A stretch of 7,188 nucleotides of DNA from Lentisphaerota bacterium (GCA_012514445.1 JAAZAI010000559.1:1-7188), one strand, 5' to 3'; positions 1 to 6,562 are shown, counted from the stretch's first letter. The notes: generated by a model from the letters alone, not told the origin. Made by a program: numbers and translations.

Positions 1-509
1 CCGTCGAACTCGTACTTGCTCAGCAGCTCGCGGATCTCCATCTCGACGAGCTCGAGCAGCTCGGGGTCGTCGACCAGATCCACCTTGTTGAGGAAAACCA
101 CGATGCGGGGAACGCCGACCTGGCGGGCCAGCAGCACGTGCTCCTTCGTCTGCGGCATCGGACCGTCCGCCGCCGAGACCACGAGCACCGCGCCGTCCAT
201 CTGGGCGGCGCCGACGATCATGTTCTTGACGAAGTCGGCGTGGCCCGGGCAGTCGACGTGGGCGTAATGGCGCTTGTCCGAGCTGTACTCGACATGCGAG
301 GTCGCGATCGTGAGGATCTTCGTCGCGTCGCGGCGGCCGGCGGATTCCGAGGCCTTGGCCACGGCATCGTAGGCGATGTAGTTCGCCAGGCCCTTGAGGG
401 ATTGGACGCGGGTGATCGCCGCGGTCAGTGTCGTCTTGCCGTGGTCGACGTGGCCGATGGTACCGACGTTGACGTGCGGCTTGTCACGGGTAAAGGATTC
501 TTTTGCCAT
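1..509 (-). CDS. tuf: Elongation factor Tu, N-terminal part (runs off the window)
   Basis: GTPase that brings aminoacyl-tRNA to the ribosome. About 169 N-terminal residues are visible and the gene continues past the left edge. It begins MAKESF. It shows the P-loop GHVDHGKT (residues 20-27), the G3 motif DCPGH (86-90) and the G4 motif NKVD (141-144), all collinear with EF-Tu. The start is the ATG at 509, with an AAGG Shine-Dalgarno-like site (518-521) 8 nt upstream. The gene lies 59 bp downstream of tRNA-Thr on the same strand and is probably co-transcribed with it. Oddity: the usual PEEKARGITI stretch of switch I is replaced by a longer segment ending in DATKILTI (about residues 54-68). By hand alignment this is five residues longer than in E. 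coli, but the Mg-binding Thr is kept. This resembles planctomycete-type EF-Tu from memory. Confidence 0.97.
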   Translation of the reverse strand, partial: MAKESFTRDKPHVNVGTIGHVDHGKTTLTAAITRVQSLKGLANYIAYDAVAKASESAGRRDATKILTIATSHVEYSSDKRHYAHVDCPGHADFVKNMIVGAAQMDGAVLVVSAADGPMPQTKEHVLLARQVGVPRIVVFLNKVDLVDDPELLELVEMEIRELLSKYEFD

Positions 510-568
510 TGCGCAAACCTTGACTTTTGTTGTTGTTTGGGTTGAGGTACGTCTTCGGGTTCTTGGAG

Positions 569-644
<76 letters not shown>

Positions 645-782
645 CTGTTGCACTGCCTTGTCGGCGAAAAAGCCCGTCCATGCAATTCTCTTTTGGAAAA
701 CCGCAACGTCCGGAGACTTTCGGGTGAACAGGCCCGTACCATGAGACCCGTCCGCCTCTAATGCAGGTGAAACAAGCGGGTC

Positions 783-811
783 AGTCTCCCATATTCGCCG
801 TAAAGAGTCAA
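783..811 (-). promoter_or_regulatory. Possible sigma-70 promoter for the tRNA-Thr/tuf unit
   Basis: On the minus strand a good -35 hexamer, TTGACT (806-811), is followed after 17 bp by a poor -10, GAGACT (783-788, 3 of 6 matches). It would start RNA near 776, giving about 130 nt of leader before the tRNA. No better -10/-35 pair was found upstream of the tRNA within 645-848. The -35 sits back to back with the plus-strand promoter at 813-841. The weak -10 keeps confidence low. Confidence 0.3.
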
Positions 812-812
812 C

Positions 813-841
813 TAGAAAAATTCGCGGCCCTGTGCTATACT
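813..841 (+). promoter_or_regulatory. Promoter of the LUD-domain gene, predicted leaderless
   Basis: The -35 TAGAAA (813-818, 4 of 6) lies 17 bp from the -10 TATACT (836-841, 5 of 6). The -10 is preceded by TG at 833-834, forming an extended -10. The LUD start codon is at 849, seven bases after the -10, which is where transcription would be expected to begin. The mRNA would then start at or next to the ATG with no ribosome-binding site. The region just upstream of the ATG indeed has no purine-rich Shine-Dalgarno. Confidence 0.65.
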
Positions 842-848
842 TCGCCGC

Positions 849-1505
849 ATGAACGCAACGACCGCCGCCCTCCACGCCCAGATCTCCGAACGCAAGTGCC
901 GCCGGACCGTCGAGGCCCTCGCCCGCCACGGCTTCGCCGCCCGCTACTGCGCCACCGCCGCCGAGGCCGCCGACGCCCTCGTCGAACTCGGCGCCGGCGC
1001 GAAGTCCGTCGGCTTCGGCGGCTCCCTCTCCGTCGCCGAACTGGGCGTCCGCGAACGGTTCGCCGCCGGCGGCGCCGAGATCCTCGACCACTCCGCCCCC
1101 GACGTCCCCCCCGAGGCGAAAACCGCCGTCATGCGCCGCCAGCAGACATGCGACGTGTTCATCTGCGGCGTCAACGCCGTCACCGCGTCCGGCGAGATCG
1201 TCAACGTCGACGGCGTGGGCAACCGCGTCGCCGCCTCCATCTTCGGCCCCGGCAGGATCGTCCTCGTCGCCGGACGCAACAAGATCGTCGAAGGCGGCGT
1301 CGCCGAGGCCCTCCGGCGCGTCAAGGACGTCGCCGCCCCCGGCAACACCATCCGCCTGAACAAGAACACCCCCTGCGCCAGGACCGGGGTCTGCTCCGAC
1401 TGCGACTCCCCCGACCGCATCTGCCGGGTCACCGTCATCCTGGACCGCAAGCCCTCCCGCAGCGACATCGCCGTGCTCGTCGTCGACGCCGACCTCGGCC
1501 TGTAG
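849..1505 (+). CDS. Stand-alone LUD-domain protein (LutC/DUF162 type)
   Basis: This 218-residue protein matches the LUD (lactate utilisation, PF02589) fold. It has GFGGS (55-59), an NAVTASGEIVNVDG-type loop (109-122) continuing to GNRVAA, and a C-terminal cysteine set C176, C182, C185, C192 that could bind a metal or Fe-S cluster. In LutC and LutB the domain belongs to an L-lactate oxidation complex. No lutA or lutB partner is present here, so lactate oxidation cannot be assumed. Single-domain members of this size are common in anaerobes and their function is unknown to me. The ATG at 849 fits both the domain start and the promoter position. Its codons end in C far more consistently than those of the hydrogenase genes. 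It is transcribed alone and converges on hydA across 29 bp. Confidence 0.85.
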   Translation: MNATTAALHAQISERKCRRTVEALARHGFAARYCATAAEAADALVELGAGAKSVGFGGSLSVAELGVRERFAAGGAEILDHSAPDVPPEAKTAVMRRQQTCDVFICGVNAVTASGEIVNVDGVGNRVAASIFGPGRIVLVAGRNKIVEGGVAEALRRVKDVAAPGNTIRLNKNTPCARTGVCSDCDSPDRICRVTVILDRKPSRSDIAVLVVDADLGL

Positions 1506-1534
1506 CCAATTGTTTTTCAATAAAGCAGATGAGC

Positions 1535-2980
1535 TTACAAGGACCGATTTCCCGGAAGATCAACAGCCCTTTGCCGGAGGCGGCTGGTGGCGCGGGCGGG
1601 GTCTTCGAACGAGCAGGGGCCGGCGACGCAACCGCCTTCGCAGCACATGACTTCCAGCAAGTTCCCGGGGGCCTTGCCCGTCTTCGCATAGGCAGCGAGA
1701 ATCTTGATCATTTTGGTGGAGAGACCGTTGACCGCATGGAGCGTGGGCGCAGGTCCTTCGGGGCGTTGCGCGGCGACGGCTGAAGCCACGCCACCGCTGA
1801 CCGCGAACCCGAAACCACGCGGCGAACCGCGTCGACTGGGCAACAGGTCTTCACAGGCGTCTACGTCGATTTCACGTGCGATGAACATCGCCCCGAGTTC
1901 CTCGGCGGTGAGGACGTGGTGCGGAAGTCCGGCATCCACCGCCTCCATCCGCTTGGCAGCGCAAGGGCCGATGAAGACGAGAACGGCCTCTGGGTCTTCG
2001 GCCCGGGCCATTTCGGCTGTCAGCCGCATGGGCGAGGGTGTATGCGAGAGATGCGCCGCGAAAGCCGGGAGGTGTCGCTTCACGGTCTGCACCCAGGCAG
2101 GGCAGCAGGAGGTCGCCAGAAAGGGTTCACCGGCTTCGTTGCGTTCGGCCCATTCCACGGCTTCGCGGCGGGCGGTCTCGTCCGCACCCGCCGCAACCTC
2201 GTACACGGCCGCGAAGCCGAGATCCCGTAGCGCCCCGTTGAGTTTCTCCGGTGGATTGGGGAAGATGCCCGCCAGCGCAGGCGCCACGAGGGCGACGACC
2301 CGGCGCCCCGATTGAAAGGCGGCGATGACGTCCGCCAGTTGACTGCACGCCATGATCGCGCCGAACGGGCACGCGGACTGGCACCGGCCGCAGCGGATGC
2401 ACTTGTCGTGGTCGATGGCGACCCGTCCATCCTCCGTCTTGCCCACGGCATCCACGGGGCATGCGTCCGCGCAGGCCAGCGGCACCTGCACGATGGCATG
2501 GAACGCGCAGGCCTTCGCGCAGATGCCGCAGTTGATGCATTTTTCGGGATCGATTGCGGCATGTCCGTTCTCGATGCGCACGGCCTTCCTCGGGCAGTTG
2601 GCTTCGCAGGGACGGGCCAGACATCCCCGGCACAGGTTGGTGACGGTTGTCTGGCGTTCCAGGCAGGCCGAGCAACCCTCGGAGAGCACCGTGATGAAGG
2701 GCTCCGGCATCCGGGTCCGCTTCGAGACTTCGGCGGCGTAGGCGGCCAGCTGCTTCAGCTCGTCGGTTTCGTCCTCGACGCGGAATCCGAGCGCGGCCAT
2801 GACGCGGTAGCGCAGTGCGGCGCGGTCCTTGTGGATGCAGCAGCGCGAGAATCGCTGGTTTCGGGGCCGCATGGCCAGCGGAATGCGGTCGAGGGACGCG
2901 AGATCGCGGGCGAACAGTGCGCGGGCGACGTGCACCAGGACTTCGCGTTTCACACGATCGGATTCGTTGTGCAGCATCAT
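1535..2980 (-). CDS. hydA: Monomeric [FeFe] hydrogenase, group B-like
   Basis: This 481-residue cytoplasmic hydrogenase is expected to reduce protons with ferredoxin electrons. The N-terminal segment (about 8-65), with RCCIHKDRA, and the cysteine-rich stretch around CRGCLARPC (117-125) resemble the group B1/B3 family (TIGR04105 type). Fe-S motifs follow: C117/C120/C125/C129, C148/C151/C154/C158, C170/C174 and C194/C197/C200/C204. The H-cluster motifs are TSCCP (290-294), which keeps the proton-transfer Cys292 plus ligand Cys293; GPCAAK (C340, K343); and VMCCEGGC (444-451). The Cys446 in the last motif replaces the usual alanine. The start is the ATG at 2980, which overlaps the upstream stop as ATGA and has GGAAG upstream. 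The longer open frame to 3163 lies inside the upstream gene and is arginine-rich shadow. It is the last gene of the cluster. Confidence 0.9.
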   Translation of the reverse strand: MMLHNESDRVKREVLVHVARALFARDLASLDRIPLAMRPRNQRFSRCCIHKDRAALRYRVMAALGFRVEDETDELKQLAAYAAEVSKRTRMPEPFITVLSEGCSACLERQTTVTNLCRGCLARPCEANCPRKAVRIENGHAAIDPEKCINCGICAKACAFHAIVQVPLACADACPVDAVGKTEDGRVAIDHDKCIRCGRCQSACPFGAIMACSQLADVIAAFQSGRRVVALVAPALAGIFPNPPEKLNGALRDLGFAAVYEVAAGADETARREAVEWAERNEAGEPFLATSCCPAWVQTVKRHLPAFAAHLSHTPSPMRLTAEMARAEDPEAVLVFIGPCAAKRMEAVDAGLPHHVLTAEELGAMFIAREIDVDACEDLLPSRRGSPRGFGFAVSGGVASAVAAQRPEGPAPTLHAVNGLSTKMIKILAAYAKTGKAPGNLLEVMCCEGGCVAGPCSFEDPARATSRLRQRAVDLPGNRSL

Positions 2981-3231
2981 GGGGTTTCTTCCGTTCTGGC
3001 GCGGAGCGCCGCGAGGACGGACTCCAGTGTCGCCCGGGCGAGAATTTCGTCGTCGATCTTGACGTATGGCGCATCGCCGAACGCGCCGTCGCGGCAGAGT
3101 CCGAGGCAGCGGCAGCCCGTGACGCGGACTTTGTCCCGCACGTCGGCGGGGAGCTGGAGGCATGCGGATGCAAGCTGGGCTGCGCCCATGATGTAGCAGG
3201 TGGTTCCTTGGCAGATTTGCAGATGGATCAT
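2977..3231 (-). CDS. Small thioredoxin-like [2Fe-2S] ferredoxin (NuoE/HydC-like)
   Basis: This 84-residue protein has the cysteine pattern of the NuoE/HydC C-terminal thioredoxin-like [2Fe-2S] domain. CQGTTC (C7, C12) precedes CLGLC (C42, C46), with an extra C40 just before. It is about the size of the isolated domain, so it is a complete small protein and not a fragment of a larger NuoE. Its stop overlaps the hydA start by four bases (ATGA), implying translational coupling and probable delivery of electrons to or from HydA. No Shine-Dalgarno is visible. The start codon is directly preceded by a tandem 9-bp repeat (3232-3249), and the phosphatase stop lies 30 bp upstream. Confidence 0.85.
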   Translation of the reverse strand: MIHLQICQGTTCYIMGAAQLASACLQLPADVRDKVRVTGCRCLGLCRDGAFGDAPYVKIDDEILARATLESVLAALRARTEETP

Positions 3232-3249
3232 GGTGTTGGGGGTGTTGGG
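3232..3249 (-). repeat. Perfect tandem 9-bp duplication at a start codon
   Basis: GGTGTTGGG occurs twice head to tail (plus-strand reading). On the coding strand this is CCCAACACC twice, touching the ATG at 3231, exactly where a ribosome-binding site would lie. It is most simply a small slippage duplication. Confidence 0.8.
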
Positions 3250-3261
3250 ACGATGTCGGTT

Positions 3262-4425
3262 TCAGAAGTAGCGTACGTCGACCTGCTTGAAGTGCTTGCT
3301 TTCGAGCAGAGTCTTGAGGCGGCGCACGAGTGTGCGGCGTATCTCGAGTTCGACCGGGAGGCTGGGGTCATGATGCGCCGGATTCACGCCAGACCCCACG
3401 AGGAAGACGATGCAGTCGCTGTGCAGGAAAAGTTCGCGCAGGCGGGTTGCGCCATTTGCGCGGGCAGGGGCTTCGCCGCGCTCCAGCATATCCGCCACGG
3501 CTGAGAGCGTGATGCAGCCCTCGGAGACCAGCGCAGCTCCTTCCATTTCCGACGTTGCCGGGATGGCGGGATCGAGGTGTTCCAATGACATCGCCAACGG
3601 GCGTCCCAGCTCGCGGCCGACAATCTCGGCGGTGGTGCCTCCGCAGAGGACGGAGCGTGTTCCCGGATTCAGCACTTGGCGCGCATACTCGGCATCGCGC
3701 GCTCGTTCGAAGGGAGGGCCGGTCAAGACTTGGAGAACCCGTGTCTCGCGGGAGTGCAGCACGCAGCAGGTGATGTCATCGCCCGCGATGCCGCTGTCGT
3801 GCTGGAGCGCGCACTGCACGAGCCGCTGGGCGAGATCGCCCGAGGCCAGGTCCGGGTCCGCCACCAGCTCGCGGCACACATGCCGCTCCAGTTGCTCGGA
3901 ACCCCATCCGAATGGAAACCGGCGAGTCCCGAGGCCGGACTGTGTGATTCCATCCGAGCAGAACACGATGCGGTCATGGAGCCGCGCATCAAACGTCGCA
4001 TGCGCCAGCGTCCGTCCGTTCCAGCGAGGGAGCGTGAAGGGTTTCCGGGGAACCGGGAGCGATTCGCCGTCCCGCAGATGCAGCGCGGGCGGATTGCCAT
4101 ATTCGATCAGCCTCACCGTGCCGTCGGCCTGCGCGTCGAGCATGGTGAAGGTGGAGTACGAGATGTGTCGTTCGGGGCAGAGCGGCAGTGCGTCCATGAT
4201 CATTTCCGCCGCGCGCCGGATCTCGACATCCGCCGTGATGTACTCCAAAGCCATCGTGCCCGTCAGCGCGGCCGCGACATTGGCCTGCAGGCCGCTGCCG
4301 AGGCCGTCCGCGAGCACGGCGCACACGCGCGAGCCGTCTGCGGAGCGGCGCGACACGAACACGTCGCCGCTACAGGTCTTGCCGAACTTTCGTCGGTTGC
4401 AGGTGTCGATGTCCAGAAACGGCAT
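3262..4425 (-). CDS. SpoIIE-type PP2C serine/threonine phosphatase, hydrogenase-linked
   Basis: This 387-residue protein has an N-terminal SpoIIE phosphatase domain (about 1-225, PF07228 type). The metal-binding acidic residues are D21 (SGDVF), D40 (ADGLGSG), D158 (SDGI) and D216/D217 (GDDITC). The family removes phosphate from Ser/Thr of signalling partners, often anti-anti-sigma factors. A second domain of about 155 residues (230-387), with CGGTTAEIVGRELG (261-274) and EGAALVSEGCITL (295-307), is not one I can name. As I recall it accompanies phosphatases of hydrogenase clusters. No transmembrane segment or sensor domain is apparent, so the input probably comes from HydS. The start at 4425 is 3 bp after the hydS stop and is served by a strong Shine-Dalgarno inside the hydS 3' end. 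No cognate kinase or substrate is present in the window. Confidence 0.85.
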   Translation of the reverse strand: MPFLDIDTCNRRKFGKTCSGDVFVSRRSADGSRVCAVLADGLGSGLQANVAAALTGTMALEYITADVEIRRAAEMIMDALPLCPERHISYSTFTMLDAQADGTVRLIEYGNPPALHLRDGESLPVPRKPFTLPRWNGRTLAHATFDARLHDRIVFCSDGITQSGLGTRRFPFGWGSEQLERHVCRELVADPDLASGDLAQRLVQCALQHDSGIAGDDITCCVLHSRETRVLQVLTGPPFERARDAEYARQVLNPGTRSVLCGGTTAEIVGRELGRPLAMSLEHLDPAIPATSEMEGAALVSEGCITLSAVADMLERGEAPARANGATRLRELFLHSDCIVFLVGSGVNPAHHDPSLPVELEIRRTLVRRLKTLLESKHFKQVDVRYF

Positions 4426-4428
4426 GGC

Positions 4429-6144
4429 TTACTCCTCCCGCCCGCAGGGATCGGGTGCGTCGGCCGCGAAGAGTTCGATGACGGAGTTGAGGATCAGCTC
4501 CGACTGTGCGGAGTTCTGGCCGAGGCGGTAGGCGATCTCCTGGACGGTCTTGGTGGTGTTGGTGACGACGGAACGCGATTTCTCGATCAGTTGCTGGCGG
4601 CGTTTCTCCGTGTCGGTCACCTCGAGGATGAGCGCACCCACGACGCTGTGCGGCTCGATGTTGAAGACGGTGACGCTGTAGATGCGCTCCTCCACCTTGA
4701 CGCTCTTCCGGATGATCTCCCGACCGGTGTCGAGCACCGAGCGGAAGATCGACGGAAACGGAAGGATGCGCGTGAGGTCCGCGTGCTGGAGTCCCGGCTT
4801 GGAGGCGTAGGCCAGGGCGAGCGTTTCGTCGAACATCGCGCCGAATCTCTCGTTGCACTCGAGGATTCGCAGCTGCGCATCCGCAACGACCAGTCCGTAG
4901 GGAAGCGCGCGTGCCAGGGCGTTCATCTTCTTCTGGGCAAGCTGGCGCATGTGCGACACGCACATCTGGCGTTCGGCCGCGCCGTTGCGGATCGCGCGAG
5001 CCAATGCGCGGCAACTGTTGTAGCCGCAGCCTCCGCAATCCAGCTCGTCCTCCGGCTGCGTCTTGCCGAGGGTCTTGAGCGTGTCGGAGAGTTCCTCTTC
5101 TGTGCAGTCTGGCTCTGCCACGGGCTCGGGATGCCAGGTCTGGTCGATGGCAACCTCCGCCGGAGCGCGCGGACGTTCCCCACGGGCATAGGCGGCGACA
5201 TCCAGCCGCGCCGCGACCGCGTTGCGGGCCGACGCGCGTGGACCGGCGACGCAGCCGCCCTCGCACGCCAGTAGCTCAAGAAACAATGGCGGTTGGCCGG
5301 GGCGGCGCCGTTCCAGCGTCTTGAGTTCGGAAGCGATGCGTTCGAGCCCGCTGACGGTCACCAGCGCATCGTCCATGTCCCGCCGCTTCAGGAAGTCGCG
5401 GATGGTCTGGTTCATGCCGCCTTCCAGCGGATAGCGCGCGCCCGTCCCCGGAGCGGCATAGCCGGGATCGTCCGCCAGCGAGGCGGGATCGACACCGCAG
5501 CAGTCGAACCAGCGCCGCAATTCCTCGAACGTCAGGGCCGAGTGGAGCAGGTCGGGCGACCGGTCGGCGTCGCGCTTCTTTCCGATGCAGGGGCCGATGA
5601 AAACCACGGCGGCGTCGTGACCGAATCGGGCCTTGAGCATTCGCGCGTGGGCCAGCATGGGGGACATCACGGGCGTCAGCATCGAGGCGAGTCCTGGTTG
5701 GTGGCGGACCACGAGGTCTACGGCAACGGGGCAGGCGGACGAAAGGAAGAGCCCGGAGTTTGCCTGGTCGAGCAGCTCCGCGACGACTTGCGAGACGCGC
5801 TCCGCGCCCTCGGCGGTTTCATGCACGCCCGCAAACCCGAGTTTCTTCAATGCGCTGGCGAGCTGCGCCGGGCGGATGCCGGGGAACTCGGAGATGAACG
5901 AGGGAGCCAGAGAGACCTGCACGTTGGCGTCCCGCCAGAGCAGTGCGCGCACGCGCGGCAGGTCGTCGCGCACCCGCTTGGCCGAGTGGCGGCACACCCC
6001 GACGCACCGTCCGCAGAGAATGCAGCCTTCCGGCGCGACCGTGGCGTGGTCGTTTTCCACGCGGATCGCCTTGACGGGGCAATGACGAACGCATTTGTAG
6101 CAATCGCGGCATTCCGCGTCGACGGAGTAGATGGGCGAGTTCAT
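4429..6144 (-). CDS. hydS: Sensory-type [FeFe] hydrogenase with PAS domain (group C, HydS)
   Basis: This 571-residue protein is a candidate H2/redox sensor. Domains in order: 2x[4Fe-4S] ferredoxin (C12/C15/C18/C22 and C41/C44/C47/C51); H-cluster domain (about 75-305) with SSACP (135-139), GPCIGK (C186, K189) and LLACEGGC (291-298); an RnfB-type four-Cys motif C370/C373/C378/C395 (PF04060 type); a PAS domain (about 407-512); and a helical tail ending at 571 without histidine-kinase motifs. Ala137 replaces the proton-transfer cysteine of catalytic enzymes. As I recall this is also reported for Thermotoga maritima HydS and fits slow turnover and a sensing role. I chose the ATG at 6144, 11 residues before the first ferredoxin cysteine. 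The longer frame to 6213 would run into the upstream gene. There is no clear Shine-Dalgarno. The upstream stop is 23 bp away. Confidence 0.9.
   Translation of the reverse strand: MNSPIYSVDAECRDCYKCVRHCPVKAIRVENDHATVAPEGCILCGRCVGVCRHSAKRVRDDLPRVRALLWRDANVQVSLAPSFISEFPGIRPAQLASALKKLGFAGVHETAEGAERVSQVVAELLDQANSGLFLSSACPVAVDLVVRHQPGLASMLTPVMSPMLAHARMLKARFGHDAAVVFIGPCIGKKRDADRSPDLLHSALTFEELRRWFDCCGVDPASLADDPGYAAPGTGARYPLEGGMNQTIRDFLKRRDMDDALVTVSGLERIASELKTLERRRPGQPPLFLELLACEGGCVAGPRASARNAVAARLDVAAYARGERPRAPAEVAIDQTWHPEPVAEPDCTEEELSDTLKTLGKTQPEDELDCGGCGYNSCRALARAIRNGAAERQMCVSHMRQLAQKKMNALARALPYGLVVADAQLRILECNERFGAMFDETLALAYASKPGLQHADLTRILPFPSIFRSVLDTGREIIRKSVKVEERIYSVTVFNIEPHSVVGALILEVTDTEKRRQQLIEKSRSVVTNTTKTVQEIAYRLGQNSAQSELILNSVIELFAADAPDPCGREE
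4432..4439 (-). promoter_or_regulatory. Strong Shine-Dalgarno for the phosphatase, inside hydS
   Basis: GGGAGGAG on the minus strand lies 6 nt before the phosphatase ATG (4425) and encodes the last residues of HydS. It is the only strong ribosome-binding site in the cluster. It suggests translational coupling that keeps phosphatase and HydS levels together. Confidence 0.7.
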
Positions 6145-6167
6145 GGCGTGGGTCGGGAAGGAGAGGG

Positions 6168-6446
6168 TTAGTGAATGGATCCAGTCTCGGCCGCCCGGGC
6201 TTCGGATGTCCACGATTCAAGAAGGCGTTCGAGCGCTTCCGGTGTCATGCTGGAGCGACGTTGGCCATCGACCCAGAGATTGGGGCCGTCGGCGCAGGCG
6301 GAACCGCATCGGCAACCTCTGAGGGAAACGCACGCCTCGAGAGCGTGGCTTCGCAGAAACGCCTGGATTCGGGGCAGGTTCTGGGCATTTCCGCGTGAGA
6401 AACAGGAGCTGCCCATGCAGAGAACGATGGAGGTGGGTGTGGACAT
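6168..6446 (-). CDS. Small thioredoxin-like [2Fe-2S] ferredoxin, first gene of the hydrogenase cluster
   Basis: This 92-residue protein is of the same kind as the one before hydA. CMGSSC (C10, C15) and CGSAC (C47, C51) supply four ligands of a NuoE/HydC-like [2Fe-2S] cluster, with an additional C45 in the GCRC context shared by both copies. It stands directly before hydS and probably exchanges electrons with the HydS Fe-S domains. The ATG at 6446 gives the normal short N-terminus before the first beta strand. No convincing Shine-Dalgarno or -10/-35 pair was found upstream, where short-period repeats fill the sequence. Divergence from the 84-aa copy is high outside the cysteine motifs, so this is not a recent duplication. 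Confidence 0.85.
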   Translation of the reverse strand: MSTPTSIVLCMGSSCFSRGNAQNLPRIQAFLRSHALEACVSLRGCRCGSACADGPNLWVDGQRRSSMTPEALERLLESWTSEARAAETGSIH

Positions 6447-6458
6447 GCCGGTAAAGTG

Positions 6459-6506
6459 GATGGTGGAAGACTGGAATGGTGGAATGCTGGAATACGGGAA
6501 TGCTGG
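6459..6506. repeat. Imperfect 8-bp tandem array, six units
   Basis: Consecutive plus-strand octamers are gatggtgg, aagactgg, aatggtgg, aatgctgg, aatacggg and aatgctgg, in strict 8-bp register. A degenerate seventh unit, agcgaggg, follows. The array begins 12 bp upstream of the start of the small ferredoxin gene that leads the cluster. Confidence 0.85.
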
Positions 6507-6562
6507 AGCGAGGGAGTCTCTTGCGGAACTCTGGTAAAAGTCAGAAAGCAGGGGTCGGGGTG

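Larger units (their letters stand above)
645..848. other. Divergent intergenic region between tRNA-Thr/tuf and the LUD gene
   Basis: This 204-bp region has no credible coding frame and no second tRNA, since I found no T-arm GTTCRA motif. Its right end carries the plus-strand promoter at 813-841 and the tentative minus-strand promoter at 783-811. The remainder, 645-780, shows only weak partial inverted matches, such as CGGGT at 721 with ACCCG at 746. Nothing else could be assigned. Confidence 0.7.

Noticed and set aside
1509..1521. Possible terminator between the LUD gene and hydA (ATTG-TTTTT-CAAT)
   Set aside because: The stem is only 4 bp and AT-rich with no following U-run, so it cannot be supported as an intrinsic terminator.
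761..1783. 340-codon arginine-rich plus-strand frame overlapping the LUD gene
   Set aside because: The Arg/Pro-rich translation is a frame shadow of the LUD gene and runs on into the antisense of hydA. The real frame has the LUD motifs.
2981..3163. N-terminal extension of HydA to an upstream Met
   Set aside because: The 61 added residues are arginine-rich and lie wholly within the small ferredoxin gene. The ATGA overlap at 2980 gives a better start.
2312..3196. Long plus-strand open frame opposite hydA
   Set aside because: It is antisense to a clearly recognised hydrogenase, and its product has no domain motifs. High GC content creates such frames.
3676..5274. 532-codon plus-strand open frame opposite the phosphatase and hydS
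   Set aside because: It spans the junction of two recognised minus-strand genes. The product is low-complexity with no family resemblance, so it is a GC-rich antisense shadow.
5293..6171. 292-codon plus-strand open frame opposite hydS
   Set aside because: It is antisense to the ferredoxin and H-cluster motifs of HydS and has no recognisable domain.
6145..6213. N-terminal extension of HydS to an upstream Met
   Set aside because: It would overlap the end of the upstream [2Fe-2S] gene by about 46 bp and adds nothing domain-like. The ATG at 6144 fits the usual distance to the first CxxCxxC.
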